NCBI GenBank assembly: GCA_030549495.1
Contig: JAUIRK010000908.1
Coordinates: 993,501-1,057,500 of the forward strand
Direction of reading: 5' to 3'
Length of the DNA stretch: 64,000 bases
Origin: Nectonema munidae
Taxonomy: Eukaryota > Nematomorpha > Nectonematoida > Nectonematidae
The position numbers and the translations under genes were made by a program. Below, in pieces: positions 1-12,270 of this stretch. Below the pieces are notes generated by a model. It had not been told where the DNA came from. It ran no database searches and saw only the letters and a program-made list of their open reading frames with translations. Every line of letters starts with the position of its first letter. The first letter of the stretch is position 1.

Positions 1-1
1 T

Positions 2-3000
2 CAGATGGAATTGATAAGTTTTGCTCAATTTATAGATGTTACCATCTTTGTAGCGATGGCAGCCATATGGGCTTTTCTACCTACAGACGCACTAGCATTC
101 ATCACTACTTTCCTATACAACAAACTAGTCACGGTATCCACCATTTCAATTTCACATCCCAAATTTTAATTTCCTCAAATATATTTCAGCTTACATTAAG
201 CATGCCTTATAGTCGTAAACTTGAAGAAGAAGCCGATCAAGTTGGCCTTTCATTTTGTGCCAAGGTAAGGCGACGCATAATTCTTTAATATAGGGCATCG
301 TAAAAGGCAACCTTTAACCCCACGAATGATTATTATTATTATTATTATATAAAGTTTAAAAATTACATTAAAAATTTTTTTCCATAGGTAATGACTTTTA
401 ATGCTGGAGTATTCACTAATTTTTAAAATTGTGTACAGTTGCAATTGAATTCGGATAAGTTGAACTTGCTTAAGATTTTATTAAATCATTCATTATTTAT
501 TATTTCAGTATCTCTTTTTTTTTGTTTTTCACTGTTACAACTCATCTACAAAGATTATAAATGCGTACATTTAACTCTCTAACGATATAAAACTTTAGAA
601 TTTTCTTTAAAAAAGTGAAGCAAACAAAAAAAAACTTGAAGCAGATTCATTAAAATTTATTTTTACAATAATAAAATAAATTCGTTACATTTTTCTTTTT
701 CTCGCTTTTATTTTCCATATTCGATTTTGAATCTGCGTGTTTTCCTTTTGATATATAAATGGAAGGATGATGCTGAAGCGCTTTCGTATTATGTATTGCA
801 AAGTATAAACGAGGAATATAATAGGGTGATATGACAAATCTCTATTTAAAAGAATATTAAAGCCTCTATGAGTCTTTTTCAACTTAAGTCAAGCAGAAAG
901 CGGAGGGAACGGTCTTCTTCAAAAGTTCATTTATATTTTCCATTTGATTTTCTTATTCTCTTCTTGAACCTCAAAAGGAATAAAGCTTGGTTGTAATGAT
1001 GGGATGTTGTTCTGTAAAATCAAAAAAAACGTGGAATATCCTTTTAAAGAGAATTTCTTTTTGAGACTCGCACTGAAGTAGATAAATAAATGTTGAATAA
1101 TGTTTAAGGCTATTAAAAAGGGTGGATAAAACCTTTTATCATGATGATCTCTATTAACTCTTTTCTACTTTTTAAACTTTTCTTGCATACTTTCTTCACT
1201 TTTCATCCTATTTTCTAATAGCGATTGGGAAAAGAGGATAACTGAGCTTGTTTCTCCTGTTAAAAACTTGAGTATAAATCGATACTTAATCGTACTAATC
1301 AAATCGATACTTGGGTGCTTGCGAAATATCATTTGCTTGAATACAAGTAAGCGATCCTTCGTAAAAATACGCTAATAAATGAAAAATTTTCACAGGGCAT
1401 AAGGTGATATCAATATCTGAAATTGTCCTTCAATTATGCAAGGATGACGAGAAGGCTTTGCATTGATTAAATACATTTCTATTCATTGGCTGAAAATTGT
1501 CCAAAGATCACATATTCCAGCTGGATCTGGAATTAAAATAAAAGCAGATTTGTATCACCTAGAAGCAAGTAAAATTCAAGGTCACATTTTATAGCGCGGC
1601 CAGACAGTTTTCCCAACGGGCAAATTACGAATAAAAATTTTGGTTTCGTTTAATTTTATATTGCTTAACTTTTTCTTAGAATACAATTCATTCTTATTCT
1701 GCCTTCCTTGTAAAAATGCATGAATATATTTTACCCCTTTTTCTCCACGAGGGATAGAATTTTTGCAAAGCGCAAAGTCGGAGTCGTAATATTATTTCGA
1801 ATCCCTCTCCGATTTCATGAATCGTTATTTTCATGTATGTTATATTAAAAAAAACTCATAGACACTATTTTTAGTTTAACGTTGCAAAAAAGCAACATAA
1901 ATTTTGGCAGCTCATAGAAAAGGCTGAAAAATGCAATAAAATTGACGAATCAACTTACCCCATCATATGTGAAAGCACATACCTTTCTATAGGATAAATT
2001 CAGTTTATGAATCGTATTGTTTTATCTAAGATAAAAAGTTTATAGACAATAATTAGAAAATCTTTTTGAAGTCAATGTAAGAAAGACACTAAACTACAAA
2101 TACAAACGAATAGAACATTTTAATAAATTATGTTGAAGAAATAGATCAAACATTTTGCTTGCAACATAAAGTAGAAATGTCTACAATTTAGGAAATCTTT
2201 CAATTACTATCTAAAATTAATATTCACAAACGACCTTGAAATATGGTACATGTCATCACACTTTTTGGAGATTTATAATAATATTTGAAAGATTAAAGTG
2301 ATTTTGCATAATTATAAATTTTTAAAGTCAAAATCGCAAAATTATATATAGGTCGAGTCATTAATGTTAAAAATATACATAAATGGAGTTGCAGTCTCAA
2401 AAATTTCAAAGATTGGAGTCGGAGTCTAAAAATTATAAACAAGTGGAGTCGAAGTCGTCAAATATTTTTCCGACTATAAACTCAACTTGAGAGTCGAAGT
2501 CACGATAACACGGATAGCATGCAATACCATCTATGTTTCATCACTTTATTGCTATATAACAAGCAAGGCATTCACATAAGTGTTATTGCCTTGAAGCAAT
2601 TGACAATGAATAGCCTAGTTTGAATGGTGGTGTATATACAATAAAGGGGGAAGGGATTATGCAATGTTGAGTACGTAATTGATATATTAAGTAATGATTG
2701 ATATACGAAGATGATCATTTAAAAATATTAGATTTTGAAGAGGCCTGACACTGTATCCTGTGCTTTTTTCAGGCTTGTTTTGACGTTAGAGAATCTTCAG
2801 TTTTTTGGCGCCAAATGCACACACTGGGGCAGAGTGGCGTAGTGCAAGACATTCCTGAGTGGCTTTCCACACACCCTTCGCATTCTAAGCGCGCTGACGC
2901 CTTGGATTTGCTCATCCCAGATGTAAAAGATTTACTAATTCTACTAGCAACTTGGAGAAGCAGCCACCAAATTAAATTTATTAAAATATTTATCTTTCTC

Positions 3001-3012
3001 AAATACTTTTAA
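2..3012 (+). CDS. OMA1: OMA1-like mitochondrial metallopeptidase, 3' exons (partial gene)
   Basis: C-terminal part of an M48 zinc peptidase of the OMA1 type. In other animals OMA1 sits in the mitochondrial inner membrane and cleaves OPA1 and DELE1 under stress. Three exons are visible: 2-133, 190-264 and 2773-3012. The first encodes a hydrophobic segment (VTIFVAMAAIWAFLPTDALA) like the one after the HExxH helix. The second encodes PYSRKLEEEADQVGL, which carries the Glu of the family's third zinc ligand. The third encodes ESSVFWRQM and PEWLSTHPSHSKR, both OMA1 signatures. The first intron (134-189, GT..AG) is only 56 bp; the second (265-2772) is 2.5 kb and contains a repeat. All junctions are in phase 0. 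The HExxH exon lies upstream of the window. The last ~25 residues, after LIPDVKDLL, are not recognisably conserved, so the true 3' end could differ. Confidence 0.92.
265..2772 (+). other. OMA1 intron, AT-rich, with a 'GGAGTC' repeat
   Basis: Starts GTAAGG and ends TTTTTTCAG. It holds an (ATT)n run near 327-347 and, at about 1760-2510, a degraded copy of the repeat seen again at 3277-4661. No coding region is evident; the short frames here look like chance. Confidence 0.6.
1760..2510. repeat. Degraded 'GGAGTC' interspersed repeat, copy A
   Basis: Shares many blocks, in the same order, with 3277-4661: AAAGTCGGAGTCGTAAT, then a stretch around AACGTTGCAAAA, then ACAAACGACCTTG with GGTACATGTCAT, then GGAGTCGGAGTC. 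The ends are too worn to define terminal repeats. Inside the OMA1 intron. Confidence 0.55.
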
Positions 3013-3143
3013 TCACGTCAAATTTCATGATTTAGAAATCAAGGCCTTTTGAATTGGGAGAGGCGTAAGGCTTGTGCCTTCTGTTTCCACCCTTGATTAA
3101 AATCATTGATTCAATTGTAAAGAGAATCGCACAATTGAATTTA

Positions 3144-3260
3144 CCCCTTTGACGACCAGTCTGTCAGCAGTGTCCCAAGAAATGATAACCGCCGGCATTA
3201 AATATATAAAATTCCACTGATAGCAGACGATTAGTCTTCAAAATTCTGGTCATCAAAGGC
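3144..3260. mobile_element. Short piggyBac-type MITE (type B)
   Basis: A 117-bp element with inverted ends: CCCCTTTGACGACCAG on the left and CTGGTCATCAAAGG on the right. It is flanked by TTTA on the left and TTAA on the right, the expected piggyBac target with one change. It carries the internal GCAGACGA octamer near 3222. Related to copies at 25029-25158 and 30636-30728. Non-coding. Confidence 0.7.
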
Positions 3261-3276
3261 TTAAATTCATCACAAC

Positions 3277-4661
3277 CAGGGTTGTGGTGTTGGAGTCACA
3301 CGTTCTGAGAAGGAGTCGGAGTAGTAATATAATTATTGCAATTCATAGATACTCTCGTTAGCGCCCAACGTTATAAAACAACATAAAAAATATTTATCAT
3401 TTTGGTCTAATGTTTTAGTTTTAAATATCAAATACTTTTAAAAAAAGAATTTAGGTTTAATTTAGTTTTTGAATGCTATTGTTTTGGATTAGATAAAAAT
3501 GTTACTGCGTTGAACCATAAAGCAGAAGCGTGTAAGATTCAGGACATCTTTCAATGACTATCTAAAATCAGCTTTCACAAACGACTTTGGTACATGTCAT
3601 GAAACTTTTAACAGTTATAAATCGGTGTTTTGAAACTTTTACGCACTTGCGACCCCTTGCCGAGATGCTAAAAGGCCTCGCACCCCCGTGCTATAAACAG
3701 CGTGCTTAATAATTTCATTTTCTGTGAAGGAAAATGAAAGAAACATATAACCTAAGAATTTGGGAGATTTCAAATTCAAAAAAATTTAGCTAAATTAGTG
3801 CGATAAATTTATTATTTTCCAAAGATCCGTGTTTTTCTTGTGGCTAAGTAAAACAAGATTTTTAGTAATCTTAACTATAAAGAACAGATCGACCATCAAA
3901 TAAGAAAGTTGTTCATACATAACGATGTTTCCAAGAATGGTCTTTTGATGCTAGTTTTGTAGTTTCGGTTACGAGATTTTTTGAAAAAGGAGAATATGCT
4001 TTTCCTTCCTTCGAAATTTCAAATTTAATTTGTTCAAGTGATCAAAATGTCGCAATGGATGCAATATTTTTCTTAATCCATGCCTTATTTTTGTAAATTG
4101 TTTTAGTTTAAGAAACCATATCTTTCTTTGCGGTTTCTGGATGTATCGTTTAAAGGTGACATCCAAGTTTTATGCCATTTTTGACTCTGCACCCAAGCTT
4201 GCATAGCGGTTACTAATGCAACAAAATATAGCTTCAAAATTTCTGATGTTAAAAATGCATTGTAATGATATCAAAATTTGCTAAAGTTTATGAATGTAAT
4301 GATGACAAATTAGTATCATCTAAAGTCTTTTCTGACAAGATTCGACTCTTCTACTAAAGCTCCGGATCCACCCGTAGGGAACTTCTCTTATAGGTTGAAA
4401 AACTAACTAGTGACGCAGTAATTTATATCAGTTAAAGATTTATAATATTTGAGACAGAAAATTGATGTTGCAGAATTATAAATTTTGAAAAAGTCTAAGT
4501 GCCATTATTATAAATAGATGAAGTTACCATTGTTAAAAAAAATTATACATAAACTAATTAGCAGGCGAAAAATTACCGATAAGTTGACTCGAAAAATTAT
4601 AAATAGGTGGAATCGTCGTCGCAAAATATTTTCCCGACTCCACAATCCGATTCACAACAGT
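3277..4661. mobile_element. 'GGAGTC' hAT-like non-autonomous element, copy B, with a nested insert
   Basis: Left end CAGGGTTGTGG followed by TTGGAGTC; right end GACTCCACAA followed later by CACAACAGTG. These form imperfect inverted ends of a style common in non-autonomous hAT elements. A direct duplication is not clear. Homology to copy A is continuous except for about 3622-4412, which looks like an insertion. The hAT element at 4677-5902 begins 15 bp beyond the right end. Confidence 0.5.
3622..4412. mobile_element. Probable nested hAT-like insert
   Basis: Interrupts the homology between repeat copies A and B. The left side reads TGTTTTGAAACTTTT then TTGCGACCCCTTG; the right side ends GGTTGAAAAAC. 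This resembles the inverted termini of hAT elements with a 'GGTTTTCAACC' end and an adjacent 'GCGACCCC' block. The longest frame inside (3969-4166, -) matches nothing I recognise. No target duplication is certain. Confidence 0.35.
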
Positions 4662-4676
4662 GGCGTAGGCCTAAGC

Positions 4677-5902
4677 CAGGGATGTCTAACTAAAACAAGC
4701 AGCGGGCCATTTAGAAAAGTTATTGGACACGGTCGGGCCGCACCTATTTAAAAAAATAACAATAATTTTTTTATAAAATATTTATCAGAAACTTTTTTAT
4801 CCTGATTACTGATTATCACAATTTTTATTAAAATTAAACATAAAATGAGTAGTTAATTGAAAGAGTTATTTTTATTTATAAAAGCTGTCTCTCACTTTTA
4901 CAAATAATTCAAATTCAAATTTTTCAAATGAAAACATTGGGATTAATGTGTCAATACGCTATTTTATATTAAGTGAATTAATACTTGTAATCTATTTACA
5001 GTTCACTTGTATCATTGAGAGCTTCTTTGACATCTTTTGTCTTTTGCCAAAACGTCAATTTGTGGTTTGATTTTATTTGATGCAGCTATCCGTAGAGAAG
5101 ATTTTAAGTTTTCATCGGTCAGTCTTGTGCGCAAATAATTTTTGTTAAGCTTCATCAGTGAAAAAAATTTCTCGCATTTATACGTACTCCCAAACATACA
5201 AACTATTTTTTTGACCAAATGAATCAGCTTTGGAAACTTGCTTCCATCAAGACTTGAGTAGAATTTGGGAATACCCAAAGTTTCAAACGTTTTCTTCAGC
5301 ATGGTATTGCATTGAAGATCAACTATTTCCATTTGAATATTTTCATTCAATTGATTAACGTCGAAATTGAAAGGATCTACAAATAACTCAAAATCAGATT
5401 TTAATGATTTGAGGTCTTTGAATCTTCTATCGAATTCATTGAAAAGAACATCAATGTAATCAACACATTCTGATAAAGCCTCTTCATTTATTACAGATAG
5501 AGATTTTAAAAAAGGAAAATGTTCCAAGCTCTTGTTTACTATGTATGTATGCTATTGAAAAATATGGTCTTAAAAAATTTTCTAGCTTTTAATAAACACG
5601 ATCATTATTTTAATAAATTAATTTAATATAATTAATATTAATAAATCTTCACCATTAATCCTAAATTTAAATATAATATATAAGTAAAAAAACCTTGAAA
5701 TAAAAGTTAGAAAAAATTTGTTTAAGCTCCAATGATATTTTAAAAATCATAATCCTATCTATATTTTGATAGAAACTTAAAGTTTTTATAACAAATTTGT
5801 TGAAATTTTTATAAACTAATATCTATATAATTTAACATCAACCTTATCTCATTTTCTTAGAGGGCCGCATGCGGCCCGCGGGCCGCGTGTTGGACACCCC
5901 TG
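4677..5902 (-). mobile_element. hAT (Charlie/GTF2IRD2-like) element with perfect 8-bp target duplication
   Basis: A 1226-bp element with inverted ends, CAGGGATGTCTAAC on the left and GTTGGACACCCCTG on the right, each followed inward by GC-rich GCGGGCC blocks. It is flanked on both sides by GCCTAAGC (4669-4676 and 5903-5910). An 8-bp duplication plus CAGGG ends is diagnostic of hAT. It encodes only the C-terminal part of a transposase (5012-5527, -), so it is an internally deleted copy. The intact duplication suggests a fairly recent insertion. Confidence 0.93.
5012..5527 (-). pseudogene. hAT transposase C-terminal fragment (GTF2IRD2/SCAND3-like)
   Basis: 171 residues matching the end of the hAT transposase family that includes the human domesticated GTF2IRD2 and SCAND3 proteins. 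The C-terminal dimerisation region is visible: LIHLVKKIVCMFGSTYKCEK, then FFSLMKLNKNYLRTRLTDEN, LKSSLRIAAS and the ending KPQIDVLAK. About 500 N-terminal residues, with the BED zinc finger and most of the catalytic core, are absent from the element. The fragment is too short to be an active transposase. The nearest Met at the start of this frame is probably not a true start. Confidence 0.85.
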
Positions 5903-7699
5903 GCCTAAGCTTATGAATTTGGACTAGTCGTGATAATCAGTATATTTATCCTTCCAACATTAAACTATTTAAAATATTTGCTGATTAGATTTTCATGCTT
6001 TTCTGTTAAAATACACTAACTAATGCCTTTTTGCCAAATTAAAATCATATGGATGTTTCAAGGAGCGTTTCAACTCTTTGAGAACATGTGCTTCTAACTT
6101 CATCTTTTTTAGGCTTTGAAGACTTACAACAGGTGCAAGTGTCCATCTCTCTCTCTCATCGATCCTCGTGATGCTTTAAGAAAAAGCTGAAAGCAAAACT
6201 TAAGGCCTTGATTCAGTTTATTTATTCCTTCGTTAACTCATATTTGTTTACAATAACTATATATACAATATCTTGAAATGATAATATAAAAAACATTAAA
6301 TTATCTTATCCTTAATTTTACAGATTTTTTAGAAAAAATTTTTACCAAACACAAAATGACATTATTTATCTGCGTGCTCAAGGCGCACTTTTATGCTCAA
6401 TTTGTATTATATAATAGATTGGTGGTTTTGTCATATTTCATACTACAGATAGGAACATACAAAGCAAAAAATGAAAATTCAAAATATTGAAGTAAACTCT
6501 ACTTCAAAGCTATAATTCTTTTAAGAGAACCTCGCTAATCCTTCCTCATATAAGTTTCATATGTTTTCATATTTTTTGTGAATACGTAAGATGTAATGCG
6601 TATTGTATCATGCAAACAAAAAAAGAAAACGACCAGAGGCATAGTCCAATCTTTGCTTCAATCTTCAATAAATATTTCACCCATGTTGGGTCATTTTTAC
6701 CAATAAGTCACATTTAAAAAGAACAATTAAGTTAGTCTTTGAATTGAGTACCACTTTTTTCTTGCTTTCAGGCCTAATTTGTAAATGTGTATTTTTCCCA
6801 ATGATGAAATATGACGACTCACACTTAAAATTTTGTTTTAATGTCTTAACGTCTGGCCGGGAAGAGAAACATAAGTGTTTTTTGTGTTCTAAAGTATTTT
6901 TTAGCAACGAAATGTTACCAAGCTAGAATAGTAACATAGAAAAATGAATCATCTTATATAATCTTTATATTCTACCTAAACATATATTCAGTTAGTAAAG
7001 TAAATTGTTTGAAAATTTATTTAGGACTTGGGTCTATGAATTGACAGGTATGTAGCCGTAAATTTAAATTTTAAATAGAAATTGAAGGTTTAAAATTTTT
7101 GCAAGAAATATTCTACAAACTTTAAATTAATATAAATTAGCTATTCTAATCCCTAAATTATACGCTAAAAATTACATGAAAATGATATTATTTGTACTAA
7201 GTTTTATTAACAAAAATATTAAGCAAAGTATTTTTTTCGTATTAATAATTAATACTTTCTAATTAATGCAAGTTTGAGTAAGAAGACGCGTCAAAAACTT
7301 AATAAAATTAGATAAAAAAATGTAAAACTTTTATTGTGAAATATTATACCAGGCAAATTTGGTAAAGATAAATAAAAAAATAAGATATATAGCAAAGTTT
7401 ATAATATTTGCATTTCATGGAAATAATGACATTTATAGCAAAAAATGGCTTTGGACTTAAAAAACGTTCCGGGATTATGCAGGATACTTTTATAACGAAG
7501 CAAGGCAATTTTTGTTTCCAATCTTCCTTACAATTTCTCTATGTACTGAAATTTTGTGACTGAATATAAACAAAAAAATGCCTGAATTTTTATTAAGATA
7601 AATGGCTTCAACTTTTTTTTATTTTTAAAATATAATTTGAATTTTTACTTTATATTTAGCGTTTTAATTTTTTAAAAGATTATTATTATATGATAATAA

Positions 7700-7868
7700 G
7701 AGCCCAAACTTGTATTTCGGTGTAAGCGATGGGAACAGTCATTGTTAGCTTGTCGACGCAGGGCTTCTTAACATTGCTCAAAGCTTGCTTTTGCTCCACT
7801 ATGACCCACTTGTGGTATTTCAAGATTTTTGAACTTTTTGAAAAGGATTACGAGAAAAGCGTGTTAAA
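7700..7868 (-). pseudogene. Duplicated fragment of EXOC4
   Basis: About 169 bp nearly matching 15126-15294 inside EXOC4, in the same orientation, corresponding roughly to residues 362-418. Shared blocks include TTTCGGTGTAAGCGATGGGA, CAAAGCTTGCTT and GGTATTTCAAGATT. Several substitutions and small length differences break the frame. It lies 5.5 kb downstream of the gene's 3' end. The parent region has no intron, so a DNA-level duplication cannot be told from a retro-copied piece. Confidence 0.88.
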
Positions 7869-9016
7869 AGAAAACTTATAAAAGAATGGTACTTATTGGT
7901 CTTAAAATGTCTTATTTAATTAATTAATAAATTAGCTCTCTAACTACCAATTTTTTTTTATTTATCGTTTTAATAATAAAAATGATGAGTTTAGGTAAAT
8001 TAACCGACTGTTAATTCACCTACAATTAATTTCACTGAAAAAAGATTATATTGATTTATTAATTACAAATTCATTTCATCACATTTTAATTTTCTGAATT
8101 GAATTCGGTGAATTTTAACGGATACGAAAAATGATGTAGTGATTCTTATATTTAACTTTTTCATAATAAAAAATGGAGAAGGGGGAGATAACCAATAATA
8201 ACCGTTATGCATTGATAAAATATCACGAGTCGCCATTTATATAAATGCTGGCGAAATATGTTCTTTGTCATGGTCTACTTTTGCTGTTTAATAAAATGTA
8301 AACTCCCTTTTCGTAATGACACATTAATCAAATTAATGTCATCAAATTATTCAAATCACCTACACCTTACAGACAAAAAAGTAATTACAGTATTTCCGTA
8401 AGAAATATTGTATGAGATAAGAGATGTGTCGTTAATTTTATTTCCCACAAGTATGATAATGATTTTTCTGTAAAAGTAGAAATGAAATTTAAAAAAGTTT
8501 TCTACGTTTCTTCTTAAAGCAACACATATCACGTGAGTTGTTCATCAGAGTAGTATAGCCTATGGGCAATCTTTTTTGCTTGCTTTCTTTTGAAGGTATC
8601 GTAAAAATTTATCGAATTGGGATTCCATTTTATCATGCAAAGCTCCATACATCCTCCACAGAGGAAAAAGAGCGGACCAAATGCGCAGACTTTAACGTAA
8701 AATCTGACTTCTTTCGACAAAGCGTGAAATGCATTTAAATTGTATTTCATTCTTGATTTGGTGGCGCGGCAAATGCGAATCTTCAACTTTCACAAATCAA
8801 GGAGACGCTTTGGTTTGTACAGAATTAGCTCAAATTCTGAAAAATGCAAATAAAGGCAGGCATTTGGCAAATATTTAGCATGCCAATGACACATTCAAAA
8901 GAAGATTCTGCTTCAGCAATATTTCATCTTATAAGCCCTTTTTATTCGTCATCACTTTTATTATGTAAAGGTAACATGATGGGTCTTCAGTACACTTACA
9001 TAGGAGGGGTATATGC

Positions 9017-9500
9017 CCAGCGGCGAAACTTCTCGAGGGGGGGGGGGGGGGGGGGGTGAATTCTAAAAATAGGTTATTGTTAAAAATGAGAGTAAACTCT
9101 TAAAAATTGCTAGCGAATTTGATGGCCTGATTGACATGGTGTCATTGAAAACTTTCCTCACAGATGAAAATGATGTAAATGTGTCATCAATAATAATGAA
9201 CCTTGGCATTCATTTTGTAAGCTTATTATTTAAAAATCATATTTTCCTTTAATCATAAAAAAATTAACTGAGCGCAGGCATTGAACAAAGTAGTTGCAAT
9301 TAAAAAATGACTTTTTACAGAAATACACCGAAATATCTTAGAAATTTTCAAAAAATTTTACTAAATTGATAAAAAATTTATTTTTATTGGTAGTTTAACA
9401 TCAAAATTTTACCATTGACCTGAATCGCCTGTCTCTTTTTTAAATTTTATCATTTTTTTCTTTTCAAGGTAATCCTGGGAAATCTGCTGGGGCCTGGGCC
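9017..9500. repeat. Possible degenerate element bearing a 20-G tract
   Basis: CAGCGGCGAAACTTCTCGA is followed at once by 20 consecutive G (9037-9056); about 430 bp later comes GGGGCCTGGGCCCCTCAG. G-rich 'CAGnGGCG...GGGG' ends are typical of some invertebrate DNA transposons, and the minus strand near 59.3 kb is similar. No target duplication seen. Confidence 0.3.
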
Positions 9501-10289
9501 CCTCAGTAAAATAGTAAATAGTATTTAAAATATGCAAGATAAAAAATACATTTAGTGATTTACTAAAATATAATTAATATTTATATAGTAAATTTACTGA
9601 TTTAAAAATCTTTTAAGCATGTAAAAGCGATAATTATTTTTATCATCAAAATATTACAACATCTGTAAGAAAATGTAATCTTGAAGAAAGGAAGAAAATT
9701 TATTAAAATAACATGTTTTAATTGAATAATATTTTCTACTTTAGACTTTTTTTTAAAATGATTGCCAGATCTAAATCTAAAAACAATAAATATAATTTAA
9801 AAGTAACTTTCCTATTCAAGAATTAAAATACCAACTCAACTAATAAAGAGTGTAAACAGGAGGAAGAAAAAAGAAAGCCATTTAATTCTTTCTACTCCAA
9901 TTTTTTGGCATAAATGAGAGTGCTGTAATTTGCCCACCTCTGGTATAACCAATGGATGCAAATACAAAAACATCTTTCATAAAGATTGAATTTTGATTTA
10001 AAAATTAATTATTGATTTGTTCAATGATTTATCCAATGTTCTTAAATCATTTACTATAAATTTGTTTTTATATTAAATATAATTCATGATTTAAAAATAT
10101 TGATTAAAAATTCATTGATCACTGTTATTATTCTATTATATGTTTTTAATATACACAAAAAATGTTTTATTATTAAAGGATCATTAAAAAATTATCTTTA
10201 TTTTTTTTCGAATTTTAAATCCGTAGTTTTCTACGAAAAAGTGTTTTAAATAAAAAAAATGTATAATAATACATGAGTACTTTTCGAAA

Positions 10290-12270
10290 CAATTTTTTAT
10301 ATTGTGACGTTGATAACCCTACTTTCAAGTACTTTACCTAAAATATCACCCTAATAAATTTTAACATCAAAATAGATACCATTTATTATTTTTGTCAAAA
10401 TATAAGCTCACCCTAACATTTTAGACTTGGAAATATCATCATCATCATACTTAAAATTTTAAATGAAAAGATTTGTTGTCATTTATGATTTTTGTCAAAA
10501 AAATTATTTGGCTAATATTTTTCAGTCTTAAATCGCTAATTATGTTCCAAAAAATATAGAAATTTTTGGAAATTATTCAAAAACTAAAATACCTTATATT
10601 GCATACAGATAGGTAATAAATATGTGAATTCCAGAAAAAGTCAATTTTTGATATTTAGTTTTTTCTTATTTTGAGGTTAATAACCCCGTTTGAAATTTTT
10701 CGACTGAAAATTATCATCTTCATAGTCTGCATAAAATTATAATGTGAAAAGATCTGTTATTTATAATTTTAGTCAAAAATATTATTTTGCTCCATTTTTC
10801 GGTTTTTATTAATGCCATTACTTCTACAAGTACCAAAAATTCGTTTAACCAAAATATATGATTCTTTTTCATTAAAATATATTGTATTTTCGATGACATC
10901 ACTTTTAACTCTTCGTTTTAGAAATATCCCCACACAATCCTCAGTATAAAATTTTAATATAACTGTCATTTAACATTTTAGTCAAAAATATTTTTTTAAA
11001 TCCTTCTTGTTTCACACTCTATTTTTTTGAAAAATTCTTTTAACTAAAAATATTTTATATACGCCATTTTTAGTTCCATTTTGTCTTTTTTCAATTCTAC
11101 CCGAATTTGAATTTTTGATTTTGTTTACATTTATATTTTTTTGATATTCTAGCATTATTTTGGGACTAAATTTTTCACAAGAAAATAGTAATTAAATTAT
11201 TAAAAATGTTTATTATTTCTTAAATAATATTTAAAAAAATTTTATTTACTTTTTTAATTACAAAATTTTTCTGCTTTAATTTAGCAACATCTTTTTCATT
11301 AACTTTTATTTAATATTATTATGTGATTATTTAGTTAAAATTGAAAAAGACGAAATAGAATTCTAAATAGACAAAATAGAATTGCAAGAGAACAAAATAG
11401 GATTGCAAAAATACAAAAGAACTAAAAATGATATATAAAAAATGAAAAATTTGATTAAAATTTGTTGCAATTTTTGATGAATTTGTTCAAGTTTTCACCC
11501 CAAAAATATCAGTACCATATTCAATAGAAATTTTGATAGGACATGAAGTATAATTTATAATTTTAAACAAAAAAAAATCGGTTTTGTTTAAAAATAATGA
11601 CGTCGATGTTCTCAGCTTTAACTATTTTGTCTTGAGAATATCACCATCGTACAACAAAGCATAAACTTTTAAATTCAAATTCTCTCTCGTTGTAAAAGTA
11701 TCATTACGATTATAAAATACCAATAAATTTTAGTGTATTCAAAAAATGCAGACTTTCATGTTGAAAGAAACACTTTACCCTCCAATAAATAGAAAACATG
11801 TTTAAATTAGCCAACTTGTTCTATTCATCTGACTTTTTTAAGATTTGCAAAAAATTTACTAATAAACATAGAAAAGACCTTTTTGTACAAAAGAGAAATT
11901 TTTTAGAAATTAAATAATTCAAAATTTTTGTCATTGAAATTTTTTAGGTCAAAAACAAATTGCCCAAGAGATCGAATTTTCTAAATGTCTTAAAGTTTAG
12001 CAGGATTTGTACTAGCATTACTTAAAAAGTAATCCACTCATTCGGTTTATTTTCATCTCCTGTATAAGTGAATCGAATCAATAAGAAAACAATGATCCTT
12101 CATATTTTCTTATCTTATAATTGTTAAATCTACTGAGTCTTTTTTAAATCTCACTGCATTTGCATTACGAGAGAATTACTTGTCTGCGCTTATTAATTTT
12201 GCTTTAAACCACATATCTGACGTTGGGAACCCTAATCTCAGGAATAGTTTTACCAAAAAATTTAGAAAAA
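10290..12270. repeat. Degenerate repeated motif, irregular spacing
   Basis: Variants of 'GACGTTGATAACCC ... AAATATCACC' recur near 10306, 10672, 10890, 11600 and 12220, usually followed by 'TTTTAGTCAAAAATATTATTT'-like text. This looks like an old, decayed tandem or interspersed family. The interval is non-coding and very AT-rich. Confidence 0.35.
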
